A stretch of 64,000 nucleotides of DNA from Pseudomonas sp. 5P_3.1_Bac2 (GCF_025465995.1 NZ_JANLNY010000004.1:248001-312000); one strand, 5' to 3'. Positions 48,190 to 57,643 are shown, numbered from the stretch's first letter. Numbers and translations are program-made. The notes: generated from the sequence alone by a model not told the origin.

Positions 48190-49305
48190 ATGCCTGCCAA
48201 TTCAGCCCTGAGCCTTAATCAATTGCGTAGCCTGACGCCACTTAACGCGCTGTCGGAGCAGCAGTGGCGCGAGCTGCGGGGGCAGTTGGTACCGCAGCCA
48301 CTATTGGCCGGACAGCCGTTGTTTCGCCCCGGCGACCAAGCCCGGCTGACGTATTTTTTACTGGCTGGCGAGCTTGTGCTGTACCGCGACGACGGCCAAG
48401 AGCAGCTGTTACAAGCCGGCACTGAGCAGAGTTGCTATCCGCTGTCGCCGGGATTGCCACGGCAACAGGGGGCACGGGCGCTGAGTGATGCCAGTGTGCT
48501 GGTGCTCGACAGCGACGAGCTGGACCGTCTGCTGACTTGGCAGTTGGCCTATCAGGATCTGCTCCTTGAACTGGGTCAGGAGCAGGGCGATCTGGATTGG
48601 TTGCAGCAGCTGTTGGCTAACCCGCTGTTCGCCAAGGTGCCGCCGGCCAACGTGCGCAGCATGCTCACGCGGCTGCAGGAGCAATCCCTGCAAGCCGGCG
48701 AGGAGGTGCTGCGCGAGGGCGAGGCGGGCGACTGCTGTTACTTCCTCAAAAGTGGTCGCGCCGAGGTACTGCGCGGCGCCGAGAGCGATCAGCAAGTCCT
48801 GGCTGAGTTAGCTGTTGGTGCTTGTTTTGGTGAGGACGCGCTGCTCGCCGACAGCCCGCGCAACGCCACCATCACCATGCTCGAAGACGGCGTGGTGCTG
48901 CGCTTGGATCGTGAGGATTTTATCGAGCTGCTCAAGTTGCCGGTGGTTAACAGCTTGGCCTTGGCTGAGGCCGTGCGTTTGCTCGGCAGCGGCGCGCAGT
49001 GGCTGGATGTGCGTTTGCTCGACGAGTACCAGCGCGGCCATGCCTTAGCGTCGCTGTACATGCCGCTGCAGTTGTTGCGACTTAAAGCGCGGCTGCTGGA
49101 TAACCAGCGCACCTACCTGTGCTACTGCGACAGCGGCAAGCGCAGCAGCAGTGCGGTGTTCCTTTTGTCGCAGCTGGGTTTCAGTGCCTACGCCTTGCAC
49201 GACGGCGTGGATGCACTGCCGGCCGTGCAGCGTGAGGCTCTCCTCTGTGAAAGCGGTAGCGGCTATGTGGTGCGTTCCGGCGGGCGTACCGAGCGCAGTT
49301 TGTAG
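48190..49305 (+). CDS. Two cyclic-nucleotide-binding domains fused to a rhodanese domain
   Basis: A 371-residue cytoplasmic protein. The first cNMP-binding domain (about 18-130) has a degenerate phosphate cassette. The second (about 142-255) has a good cassette, FGEDALLADSPRNATI, with the ligand arginine. A C-terminal rhodanese domain (about 265-360) has an active-site loop C313-DSGKRS, so sulfur transfer or a related cysteine chemistry is possible. There is no DNA-binding domain. The start is uncertain: ATG 48190 or GTG 48178. It is convergent with the DUF1853 gene, their stops abutting. Confidence 0.85.
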   Translation: MPANSALSLNQLRSLTPLNALSEQQWRELRGQLVPQPLLAGQPLFRPGDQARLTYFLLAGELVLYRDDGQEQLLQAGTEQSCYPLSPGLPRQQGARALSDASVLVLDSDELDRLLTWQLAYQDLLLELGQEQGDLDWLQQLLANPLFAKVPPANVRSMLTRLQEQSLQAGEEVLREGEAGDCCYFLKSGRAEVLRGAESDQQVLAELAVGACFGEDALLADSPRNATITMLEDGVVLRLDREDFIELLKLPVVNSLALAEAVRLLGSGAQWLDVRLLDEYQRGHALASLYMPLQLLRLKARLLDNQRTYLCYCDSGKRSSSAVFLLSQLGFSAYALHDGVDALPAVQREALLCESGSGYVVRSGGRTERSL

Positions 49306-50262
49306 TCAGGGCTTGGGTCGTTGCGGATTAAGCTGCGGCCAGTGATCGTGCAACACAAAAAGCCGCTCGGTTTCTGTCCAATAACCGTCGTGACCGGGCT
49401 GCAAACGCACCAGCAATTGGGCGTGCAGGCTGAGGTCGAGGTCGTCCCACCACTTTTGAAATTGCTCCGCACTGTACAGCTGGGCGGCGGGCACTTGGGC
49501 TAAGGCCAGCCAGTTATGGCGCGGCAGCGGTTGCCAGTGGCCGCGGTTCTGCCGGGCAAACTGCGGCCACTGTTGCTGATGAATCCAACGCCCGTACAAA
49601 TGCTGCGGATTGTTGCCGCTGGGCGCTTGGTAATCCTGCTGCCAGGGATAAAAAAGATAACCGCCCAGCCACAGGGAGGCTTGTGGTTGGCTGATCTGTA
49701 ACTGCTCAAGGGCCGCCTGTGCTTGTGGCGTGCGTGACAGCTGCAACTGGTGTTGGCCCAAGTGATCGAGCTTGAGATCGAGGCGGTCATGGCTGCCGGG
49801 GCCGAGCCAGTCGGCGTGCTCTGTGCCGCTTAACTGCGGCTGGCCTAGATAGAGTTTGATCGCCAGTTCCAGGTGATGCACACCCTGGGCATCGCGCAGC
49901 AGCATGTCCATCTCGCCCAAGGTATGGCCTTGTTGGCGGATCGGCAGATTAGCGGCCAGCACGTCAATGTCCGGCGCGCCGTGCAGGGCAAATTGCCACA
50001 ACCGTTCGTAATACAGGCCCAAGCGGCGCACCGAGCTTTGTTTCAGCCACTCCTCCAGCGCTGCGGGTTGTTGATCCTGGCGCTTAAGCCAATCGGCCAG
50101 CAGCGCCGGCTGCTCAAGCCAAACACTGGCCGTCAGCGGATGGCGCTGCGGCCAGGGGCAGTGCGTCAGTAAGGGCGGGGCGAGCAGCACCCAGGCCAAA
50201 TCGCGCACCGCCGGGTGGCGCAATTGCTTGGGTAACTCGATGAGGTCAGGGCAGGGCAACAT
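49306..50262 (-). CDS. DUF1853 family protein
   Basis: A 318-residue protein that matches the DUF1853 pattern: an N-terminal RDLAWVLLAPPLL, a central GLYYERLWQFALHG, then DMLLRDAQGVHHLELAIKLYL with an acidic/E-x-K arrangement like a PD-(D/E)XK nuclease core, and a C-terminal FVLHDHWPQL. No function is proven. It is divergent from nadK across 105 bases, a neighbourhood that is conserved in Pseudomonas. Confidence 0.75.
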   Translation of the reverse strand: MLPCPDLIELPKQLRHPAVRDLAWVLLAPPLLTHCPWPQRHPLTASVWLEQPALLADWLKRQDQQPAALEEWLKQSSVRRLGLYYERLWQFALHGAPDIDVLAANLPIRQQGHTLGEMDMLLRDAQGVHHLELAIKLYLGQPQLSGTEHADWLGPGSHDRLDLKLDHLGQHQLQLSRTPQAQAALEQLQISQPQASLWLGGYLFYPWQQDYQAPSGNNPQHLYGRWIHQQQWPQFARQNRGHWQPLPRHNWLALAQVPAAQLYSAEQFQKWWDDLDLSLHAQLLVRLQPGHDGYWTETERLFVLHDHWPQLNPQRPKP

Positions 50263-50367
50263 GCAGCGAGCATAGCGTGGAAATGCCCTGCGGGCAGGCC
50301 AGTTTGCTGCTTAGCCGGGCTTTCGCCCATAATTGCTGGCATTAGTTCAGAGCTGGGCGGGAGCACC

Positions 50368-51255
50368 ATGGAGCAATTTCGTAATATCGGCATCATCGGC
50401 CGATTAGGCAGTACCCAGGTACTCGACACTATTCGCCGGCTGAAGAAGTTTCTGCTTGAGCGTCACCTCCACGTCATTCTCGAAGACACCATCGCCGAAG
50501 TGCTCCCCGGTCACGGTCTGCAAACCAGTGCGCGTAAGCACTTGGGCGAGATTTGCGATCTGGTCATCGTCGTCGGTGGGGACGGCAGCATGCTGGGGGC
50601 GGCGCGCGCGCTGGCTCGGCATAAGGTGCCGGTGCTGGGCGTCAACCGTGGCAGTTTGGGCTTTTTGACCGATATCAGCCCCGATGAACTGGAGCTGAAA
50701 GTCGGACAGGTGCTGGAGGGGCATTACCTCACCGAAAACCGCTTTTTGCTCGAAGCCGAAGTGCGCCGTAACGGCGAGGCCATTGGTCAGGGCGATGCGC
50801 TCAACGACGTGGTGCTGCACCCCGGCAAGTCGACCAAGATGATCGAGTTCGAGCTGTATATCGACGGTCAGTTCGTGTGCAGTCAGAAGGCCGACGGCCT
50901 GATCGTCGCCACCCCAACCGGCTCCACCGCTTATGCGCTGTCCGCTGGCGGGCCGATCATGCATCCCAAGCTGGATGCCATTGTGATCGTGCCGATGTAC
51001 CCGCACACCTTGTCGAGCCGGCCGATCGTGGTGGATGCCAGCAGCGAACTGAAGATCGTGGTGTCCAAGGACTTGCAGGTTTATCCGCTGGTTTCCTGTG
51101 ACGGCCAGAACCACTTTACCTGCGCCCCCGGCGACACCATCACGGTGGCCAAACGCCCGCAAAAACTGTTGCTGATCCACCCGCTGGATCACAACTATTA
51201 CGAAGTCTGCCGCAAGAAGCTGGGTTGGGGCAGCCGGCTCGGGGGGCACGACTAA
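50368..51255 (+). CDS. nadK: NAD kinase
   Basis: A 295-residue kinase that makes NADP from NAD using ATP. The signature GGDGS is at 70-74. The motif LNDVVLHPGKS and the glycine-rich ATPTGSTAYALSAGGP are intact. The length is typical. GGGAG lies 5 bases before the ATG. Its stop overlaps the next gene's start by one base (TAATG). Confidence 0.97.
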   Translation: MEQFRNIGIIGRLGSTQVLDTIRRLKKFLLERHLHVILEDTIAEVLPGHGLQTSARKHLGEICDLVIVVGGDGSMLGAARALARHKVPVLGVNRGSLGFLTDISPDELELKVGQVLEGHYLTENRFLLEAEVRRNGEAIGQGDALNDVVLHPGKSTKMIEFELYIDGQFVCSQKADGLIVATPTGSTAYALSAGGPIMHPKLDAIVIVPMYPHTLSSRPIVVDASSELKIVVSKDLQVYPLVSCDGQNHFTCAPGDTITVAKRPQKLLLIHPLDHNYYEVCRKKLGWGSRLGGHD

Positions 51256-52229
51256 TGGAGCTTGATCCCGCCCGGGGCTACGACTTTATTGGCGATATCC
51301 ATGGTTGCGGCAAGACCTTAGAACATCTGCTGAGCACCCTCGGCTACCGTATCGAGGCCGGGGTGTGGCGCCATCCGCAGCGGATGGCGATCTTTGTCGG
51401 CGACCTGATCGACCGTGGCCCGCATATCCGCGAGACCCTGCATTTGGTGCATGACATGGTCCGCGCCGGTAGTGCGCTGTGCATCATGGGCAACCATGAG
51501 TTCAATGCACTGGGCTGGAGTACGCCGGCCCCGGCCGGTAGCGGTCGCCACTATGTGCGTGAGCATTCACCTAGGCACCGCCGTTTAATCCAGCAAACCC
51601 TGGAACAGTTCGAAGCCTATGGGGATGAATGGCAGGGCTTTCTCGACTGGTTCTATGAGCTGCCGCTGTTTATCGATGCCGGGCGCTTTCGCGTCGTCCA
51701 CGCCTGCTGGGATCAGAGCTTGATCGACCCGCTGCGCGCGCAGTTCCCCAATGCCTGTATCGATGAGGCGTTTTTGCAGGAGTCGGCGATCCCCGGCAAC
51801 TTCGCCAACACCGCCTTAGATCGACTGTTGCGCGGCACCGACATGCGTCTGCCCGGCGACATGACCCTGACCAGTAACGATGGTTTTACCCGCTCGTATT
51901 TCCGCACCAAATTCTGGGAAGAAAACCCGCAGACCTACGGCGATATCGTGTTTCAGCCCGATGCCTTGCCCGAGCTGGCGGCGCAAATTCCCTTGAGCGA
52001 GTCGCAAAAGACCGAGCTGCTGAAATACCCGGACGATCAGCCCATGCTGTTTGTGGGCCACTACTGGCGGCGCGGCAAGCCCACGGCAATCCGCCCGAAC
52101 CTGGCGTGCCTGGATTACAGCGCGGTGCTTAAAGGCAAGCTGGTGGCTTATCGCTTGGACCAAGAAAACCGTATCGACAGCGACAAGTTCGTGTGGGTCA
52201 ACGTCGAAGGCCCGGAGGCGCGGCCATGA
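51255..52229 (+). CDS. Metallophosphoesterase of the calcineurin / bis(5'-nucleosyl)-tetraphosphatase type
   Basis: A 324-residue phosphatase with all metal motifs: GDIHG (13-17), GDLIDRG (49-55) and GNHE (79-82), then a C-terminal GHYW histidine. It resembles PrpA/ApaH-like serine-threonine or dinucleotide phosphatases; the substrate is not known. The ATG at 51255 overlaps the nadK stop, and the stop overlaps the rhomboid start by 4 bases, so the three genes form a tight unit. Confidence 0.88.
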   Translation: MELDPARGYDFIGDIHGCGKTLEHLLSTLGYRIEAGVWRHPQRMAIFVGDLIDRGPHIRETLHLVHDMVRAGSALCIMGNHEFNALGWSTPAPAGSGRHYVREHSPRHRRLIQQTLEQFEAYGDEWQGFLDWFYELPLFIDAGRFRVVHACWDQSLIDPLRAQFPNACIDEAFLQESAIPGNFANTALDRLLRGTDMRLPGDMTLTSNDGFTRSYFRTKFWEENPQTYGDIVFQPDALPELAAQIPLSESQKTELLKYPDDQPMLFVGHYWRRGKPTAIRPNLACLDYSAVLKGKLVAYRLDQENRIDSDKFVWVNVEGPEARP

Positions 52230-53095
52230 GTGCCATAGCGGCGCTGCGTGTCAGTGACGAGATCAACCTCAGCGGCTTTGTGCAGATGCTCAAGCACTTG
52301 CAGTTACCCCACCGGGTGGCCGAGGAGGCAGGTGAGCAGGTGCTGTGGGTGCCCAGCGCGGCCTATGCCGAGCAGGTGCGTGAGTTGTACCAGCGCTTTC
52401 CATTAGGGGATGTCGAGGGCGTGTTGGCGGGGGCTGAACCCGCACCTAGGCCCTATCGGCCAGGGCTGTTGCAGCAGCTCAAGGCCAGCCCCATGACCAC
52501 TGCGGTGCTGCTGCTGTGTTTTGTCGTGGCGGTCATCACTTGGCTCGGCGATAACCTAGAGGCGGTGAGCTGGCTGAGCTTTGTCGACTTTCGGGTGGAG
52601 GGTGAATACGGCTATTTCACCCAACTCAGCGACACCTTGGCGGAGGGCCAGTGGTGGCGCCTGGTGTCGCCCATGCTCCTGCATTTCGGCATTCTCCACT
52701 TAGCCATGAACAGCCTGTGGTTCTGGGAGCTGGGGCGGCGCATCGAGTACCGCCAAGGCCGTTGGCTGCTGCTGGGGCTGACGTTGTTGTTTAGCCTGGG
52801 CGCCAACCTGGCGCAGTACTGGTACTCCGGCCCTTCGATTTTCGGCGGCTTGTCCGGGGTGCTCTACGGCTTGCTGGGGCACTGCTGGATTTACCAGAAG
52901 CTGGCGCCCAATCCGGTGTATGAGCTGCCGCGCGGCGTGCTGATCATGATGCTGGTGTGGCTGGTGGTGTGCATGACCGGCGTGTTTGAGCTGTTGCAGT
53001 TCGGTGCGATTGCCAACGCCGCCCATGTCGGCGGGCTGCTGGCTGGCTGCGTAACGGGCTTGCTAGGCGGTGCGCTGGCGCGCCGGCAGCGGTAA
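52226..53095 (+). CDS. glpG: Rhomboid family intramembrane serine protease
   Basis: A 289-residue membrane protease. A soluble N-terminal domain (about 1-85) precedes six helices. The catalytic serine is Ser210 in GGLSGVLYG and the histidine is His267 in ANAAHVGGL. The oxyanion-helix His/Asn residues, His158 and Asn162 (LHLAMNSL), are present, so it should be active. The substrate is unknown. It is coupled by ATGA to the phosphatase gene. Confidence 0.93.
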   Translation: MSAIAALRVSDEINLSGFVQMLKHLQLPHRVAEEAGEQVLWVPSAAYAEQVRELYQRFPLGDVEGVLAGAEPAPRPYRPGLLQQLKASPMTTAVLLLCFVVAVITWLGDNLEAVSWLSFVDFRVEGEYGYFTQLSDTLAEGQWWRLVSPMLLHFGILHLAMNSLWFWELGRRIEYRQGRWLLLGLTLLFSLGANLAQYWYSGPSIFGGLSGVLYGLLGHCWIYQKLAPNPVYELPRGVLIMMLVWLVVCMTGVFELLQFGAIANAAHVGGLLAGCVTGLLGGALARRQR

Positions 53096-53123
53096 ACTGA
53101 AGCCCTTTTTTGTGGAGGCTGCT

Positions 53124-53387
53124 ATGTCGTCCTTTTTAGATGCAATTGCCAATATCACTCCGGAGATTTACCAGAATCTCAAACTGGCGGTAGAAATCGG
53201 TAAGTGGCCCGATGGCCGCAAGCTCAGCCAGGAGCAAAAAGAGCTGACCCTGCAGGCGCTGATCGCCTGGGAGATGCAAAACCTGCCCGAGGACGAGCGC
53301 ATTGGCTACATGGGCCCGCAGGAATGCAGCTCCAAGTCCGATCCGGTGCCTAACCTGCTGTTCAAGTCTTCGGACACCCTGCATTAA
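53124..53387 (+). CDS. YeaC-like DUF1315 protein
   Basis: An 87-residue conserved small protein. The pattern ITPEIYQNLKLAVEIGKWPDGRKLSQEQKE and the end motif MGPQECSSKSD (shown in part) fit DUF1315/YeaC. No catalytic motif is visible and the role is unknown. The ATG at 53124 has GGAGG five bases earlier (spacing is short but good). Confidence 0.85.
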   Translation: MSSFLDAIANITPEIYQNLKLAVEIGKWPDGRKLSQEQKELTLQALIAWEMQNLPEDERIGYMGPQECSSKSDPVPNLLFKSSDTLH

Positions 53388-53412
53388 TTTTTTCTGATTA
53401 AACGAGTTGGTA

Positions 53413-54249
53413 ATGAGTGAGTTGGCCCGCGGTGCCCTGAGCAAGATGTCCACCGAGTTAAATGCCCCGGTGCAATACAGTTTTCGCTTGGGTGAGGAGT
53501 TAGTACCGGTCAACCCACTGATCGGCAAAAGTCTGCGTTTGGAGTTCTTGGGCGCCATCCATTGCAGCCACTGCGGGCGCAAAACCAAAAGCAGCTACAG
53601 CCAAGGTTATTGCTACCCGTGCATGCAGAAACTGGCCCAGTGCGACCTCTGCATCATGAGCCCGGAGCGCTGCCATTACGATGCCGGCACGTGCCGCGAG
53701 CCAAGCTGGGGCGAGCAGTTCTGCATGACCGATCATGTGGTGTATCTGGCCAACTCCAGCGGCATCAAAGTCGGCATTACCCGCGCCACGCAGATTCCCA
53801 CCCGCTGGATCGACCAAGGCGCGAGTCAGGCACTGCCGATCATGCGCGTCGCCACCCGTCAGCAATCAGGCTTTGTTGAAGACCTGCTGCGCAGCCAGGT
53901 GGCAGACAAAACCAATTGGCGTGCTTTGCTTAAAGGTGATGCGACCCCGGTGGACTTGATCGCCGTGCGTGAGCAGTTGTTCAGTCACTGCGCCATGGGT
54001 ATCAGCGAGTTGCAACAGCGCTTTGGCATCCAGGCCATCCAACCGTTGAGCGAGCAGCCAGTGGTGGAGATCAGCTACCCGATTGAAGCGTATCCGAGCA
54101 AGATCACCAGCTTTAATCTGGATAAAAATCCGCTGGCCGAAGGCACTTTGTTGGGCATCAAGGGCCAGTACCTGCTGTTTGATACCGGCGTGATCAATAT
54201 CCGTAAGTACACTGCTTATCAGCTGGCCGTCCACGAACTGGCCGCCTGA
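53413..54249 (+). CDS. DUF2797 zinc protein with GIY-YIG-like core
   Basis: A 278-residue protein with nine cysteines in the first 105 residues: Cys51/54, Cys67/70, Cys77/80, Cys87, Cys94 and Cys104. These suggest two zinc sites. They are followed by VVYLANSSGIKVGITRATQ, RWIDQGA and an Arg/Glu-containing helix (FVEDLLRSQVADKTNWR), a layout like the GIY-YIG nuclease fold. A C-terminal beta domain begins near 195. Family members are conserved but uncharacterised; nuclease activity is inference only. It is preceded by the YeaC-like gene and followed by pepN. Confidence 0.82.
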   Translation: MSELARGALSKMSTELNAPVQYSFRLGEELVPVNPLIGKSLRLEFLGAIHCSHCGRKTKSSYSQGYCYPCMQKLAQCDLCIMSPERCHYDAGTCREPSWGEQFCMTDHVVYLANSSGIKVGITRATQIPTRWIDQGASQALPIMRVATRQQSGFVEDLLRSQVADKTNWRALLKGDATPVDLIAVREQLFSHCAMGISELQQRFGIQAIQPLSEQPVVEISYPIEAYPSKITSFNLDKNPLAEGTLLGIKGQYLLFDTGVINIRKYTAYQLAVHELAA

Positions 54250-54302
54250 GACACTTCTTCGCAAACCCGGCGCCGCGCGCCGCAGATAAAGGGCCACAAG
54301 CC

Positions 54303-56978
54303 ATGCGTACCGAACAGCCACAGATGATCTACCTCAAGGACTACCAAGTTCCGGACTATCTGATCGATGAGACCCATCTGACCTTTGAGCTGTTTGAGGA
54401 TCACACCCTGGTCCATGCGCAGCTGGTTATGCGCCGCAACCCCGAGGCCGGCACGGGCCTGCCGGCGCTGCGCCTCGACGGCCAGAAACTGGAGTTGTTG
54501 CGCGTGGCGCTGGATGACCGCGAGCTGAGCGCGGCGGACTATCAACTCACTGACAGTCACCTGACCGTGCAGCCGGCCAGCGCCAGCTTTGTCATCGACA
54601 GCAGCGTGCGCATTCACCCAGAAACCAATACCGCGCTGGAAGGCCTGTACAAATCCAGCGGCATGTTCTGCACCCAGTGCGAGGCCGAGGGTTTCCGTAA
54701 GATCACCTATTACCTCGACCGCCCGGATGTGATGAGCAAGTTCACCACCACCCTGAGCGCAGCGCAGCATGACTACCCAGTGCTGCTGTCCAACGGCAAC
54801 CCGATTGCCAGCGGCACCGAGGAAACCGCGCCGGGCGAAAAAGCCCGGCATTGGGCCACCTGGGAAGATCCGTTCAAAAAGCCGGCCTATCTGTTTGCCT
54901 TGGTCGCCGGTGATCTGTGGTGCGTCGAGGACACCTTCACCACCCTGAGCGCGCGCGAAGTGACCCTGCGCATTTACGTGGAGCCGGAGAACATCGACAA
55001 GTGCCAGCACGCCATGGACAGCCTGAAGAAGTCCATGCGCTGGGACGAAGAGGTGTATGGCCGCGAGTACGATCTGGACATCTTTATGATCGTCGCGGTC
55101 AATGACTTCAACATGGGCGCCATGGAGAACAAGGGCCTCAACATCTTCAACTCCAGCTGCGTACTGGCTCGCGCCGAGACCGCCACCGACGCGGCCCACC
55201 AGCGCGTTGAAGGCGTGGTCGCCCACGAGTACTTCCACAACTGGTCGGGCAACCGCGTGACCTGCCGCGACTGGTTCCAGTTGTCGCTCAAAGAAGGCTT
55301 CACGGTGTTCCGCGATGCCGAGTTCAGCGCCGATATGCATTCGCGTACGGTCAAACGCATCGAGGACGTGGCCTATCTGCGGACCCATCAGTTCGCCGAA
55401 GACGCCGGCCCCATGGCTCATCCGGTACGTCCGGACGCCTTTATGGAGATCTCCAACTTCTACACCCTGACCGTGTATGAGAAGGGCTCGGAAGTGGTAC
55501 GCATGATCCGCACCTTGGTCGGCGCCGAAGGCTTCCGTAAGGGCAGCGACCTGTACTTTGAACGTCACGATGGCCAAGCCGTGACCTGCGACGATTTCAT
55601 CAAGGCCATGGAAGATGCCAATGGCATTGACCTGACCCAGTTCAAACGCTGGTACAGCCAGGCCGGCACGCCGCGTTTGGACGTCAGCGAAAGCTATGAC
55701 GCGGCCGCCAACAGCTACCGCTTGCAGTTCCGTCAGAGCTGCCCGCCGACGCCCGGCCAGGCGGAGAAGCTGCCGTTTGTGATTCCCGTCGAACTGGGCC
55801 TGCTCGACAGCCAGGGGCGCGAACTGCCACTGCAACTGGTGGGCGAAGACAAGCCTGTCGGCAGCAGCCGGGTGCTGCAAATCAGCGAGGCTGAACAAGC
55901 CTTTACCTTCGTTAACCTGCCGGAGCAGCCGTTGCCGTCCCTGCTGCGCGGCTTCAGTGCGCCGGTCAAGCTGAGCTTCCCTTACAGCCGTGATCAGTTG
56001 ATGTTCCTCATGCAGCACGACAGCGATGGCTTTAACCGCTGGGAAGCCGGCCAGCAGTTGAGCGTGCAGGTGTTGCAAGAACTGATTGGCCAACATCAGC
56101 GCGGTGAGGCCTTGGTCCTCGATCAACGCTTGGTCAGCGCCCTGCATGCGGTGCTGCAAGATGAAAGCCTGGACCCGGCCATGGTCGCTGAGATGCTGAG
56201 CTTGCCGAGCGAAGGTTATTTGGTTGAGCTCAGCGCCCAGGCCGATGTCGATGCGATCCACGCGGCCCGCGAGTTTGTCCGTAAGCAGTTGGCGGCGCAG
56301 TTGCATGACCTGCTGTGGGCTCGCTATCAGGCCAATCGCGAGCAGTCGCGCAAGACCGAGTACGTGGCCGAGGCGGCGCACTTCGCCCGTCGCAGCCTGC
56401 AAAATATTGCCTTGTCGTACCTGATGCTCAGCGAGCGCGCCGAGGTGTTAGAGGCGTGCCTGGAGCAGTTTGAGCACGCCGACAACATGACCGAGCGCCT
56501 GAGCGCCTTGGCCTGTTTGGTTAACTCGCCGTTTGCCGAGGACAAAGCCCGGGCTCTGACCAGCTTTGCCGAGTTCTTTAAGGACAACGCGCTGGTTATG
56601 GATCAGTGGTTCAGTGTCCAGGCCGCCAGCGCCTTGCCCGGTGCCTTGGCGCGGGTCGAGGCGCTGATGCAGCATCCGGCCTTCACCCTGAAGAACCCGA
56701 ATAAGGTCCGTGCTTTGATCGGCGCCTTCGCCCAGCAGAACCTGATGGGCTTCCACGCGGCGGATGGCAGTGGCTATGCCTTCCTGGCGGAGCAGGTGAT
56801 TACCCTTAACCGCCTCAACCCGCAAATTGCCTCGCGCCTGCTGGCGCCGCTGACCCGTTGGCGCAAGTACGACCAGGCGCGCCAGGCGCTGATGAAGGCG
56901 CAGTTGCAGCGCATTGTCGATGCCGGTGAGCTGTCCAGCGACGTGTTTGAAGTGGTGAGCAAAAGCTTGGCGCACTAA
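54303..56978 (+). CDS. pepN: Aminopeptidase N
   Basis: An 891-residue M1-family zinc exopeptidase that removes N-terminal residues from peptides in the cytoplasm. The substrate motif GAMEN is at 272-276. The zinc ligands are His308 and His312 (HEYFH) and Glu331. The length matches the E. coli-type PepN with a long helical C-terminal domain. A 12-bp terminator follows. Confidence 0.97.
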   Translation: MRTEQPQMIYLKDYQVPDYLIDETHLTFELFEDHTLVHAQLVMRRNPEAGTGLPALRLDGQKLELLRVALDDRELSAADYQLTDSHLTVQPASASFVIDSSVRIHPETNTALEGLYKSSGMFCTQCEAEGFRKITYYLDRPDVMSKFTTTLSAAQHDYPVLLSNGNPIASGTEETAPGEKARHWATWEDPFKKPAYLFALVAGDLWCVEDTFTTLSAREVTLRIYVEPENIDKCQHAMDSLKKSMRWDEEVYGREYDLDIFMIVAVNDFNMGAMENKGLNIFNSSCVLARAETATDAAHQRVEGVVAHEYFHNWSGNRVTCRDWFQLSLKEGFTVFRDAEFSADMHSRTVKRIEDVAYLRTHQFAEDAGPMAHPVRPDAFMEISNFYTLTVYEKGSEVVRMIRTLVGAEGFRKGSDLYFERHDGQAVTCDDFIKAMEDANGIDLTQFKRWYSQAGTPRLDVSESYDAAANSYRLQFRQSCPPTPGQAEKLPFVIPVELGLLDSQGRELPLQLVGEDKPVGSSRVLQISEAEQAFTFVNLPEQPLPSLLRGFSAPVKLSFPYSRDQLMFLMQHDSDGFNRWEAGQQLSVQVLQELIGQHQRGEALVLDQRLVSALHAVLQDESLDPAMVAEMLSLPSEGYLVELSAQADVDAIHAAREFVRKQLAAQLHDLLWARYQANREQSRKTEYVAEAAHFARRSLQNIALSYLMLSERAEVLEACLEQFEHADNMTERLSALACLVNSPFAEDKARALTSFAEFFKDNALVMDQWFSVQAASALPGALARVEALMQHPAFTLKNPNKVRALIGAFAQQNLMGFHAADGSGYAFLAEQVITLNRLNPQIASRLLAPLTRWRKYDQARQALMKAQLQRIVDAGELSSDVFEVVSKSLAH

Positions 56979-57006
56979 GGCGGGTCTTGCTGAAGTAGCA
57001 AAAAGT

Positions 57007-57041
57007 GGCAGGCAGAAGCAATTTCTGCCTGCCATTTTTGT
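57007..57041 (+). terminator. Terminator after pepN
   Basis: TGGCAGGCAGAA (57007-57018) pairs with TTCTGCCTGCCA (57024-57035) around GCAAT, followed by TTTTTG. Confidence 0.95.
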
Positions 57042-57643
57042 TTTCGCAGCGGCGTTTGCATGGCCTCGGCCGGTGCAATCTAGAGCTATGCGCAGGCTCT
57101 TTCTCGCCACGCATCCTGTTATTAGCCCGTATTTTTTATCGCGAAAAGTGTTACTTGGCTGCTTGAGGTAACACTTAACTGTTACCGGCTGCCGATAAAT
57201 CGCTGCGCCACTTGAATTAAATCCGCTTAAACCCTTGACCTAGACAGAATTATTTGGGGCGAGTGGCCATTAATGGCCCTGCGCCTGGCTCGACCGTGTC
57301 TGACGTGAAGAGAAAAAACGGTGAAGGGCGGTTTATCGATAAATATCTGCTCGCGGAATGAGCAGTCACGTAGTGGGTCATCAGTCCCAAGACTATTTTG
57401 CCAAGTTTTTGATACCAACGTTTTATTTGGCGCGATGGTTGCTACTAAATAGCCATAGTTGCAGCTGTATTAAGGCCTCAACTGCTGGTGCTGGCTCCGG
57501 GGAAAGCCCATTGCGATGGGCGTGGAGCGCAACACAGTCAGGGCAGCCTTAGCGGTAATTCCAAGGCCATCACGCGTATGGCCAATGAGTGCCCCAACCG
57601 TTGGGCACCAATAAAAACAATCTGTCAGCGGAGTAAACTTTGC
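57042..57643. promoter_or_regulatory. Long control region before the DUF1302 gene
   Basis: This gap of about 600 bases has no convincing gene. It holds a 9-bp inverted repeat, AAGTGTTAC (57146-57154) and GTAACACTT (57168-57176), with a further TGTTAC half-site at 57180-57185. It also contains the palindrome GGCCATTAATGGCC (57264-57277) and a GCCCAT-TGCG-ATGGGC hairpin (57506-57521) near the start of the coding frame. I could not place a strong sigma-70 promoter. Confidence 0.5.

Noticed and set aside
54219-56402. 727-codon open frame on the minus strand opposite pepN
   Set aside because: It is the mirror of a clear pepN with all zinc motifs; high GC keeps the antisense frame open. The translation has no recognisable domain.
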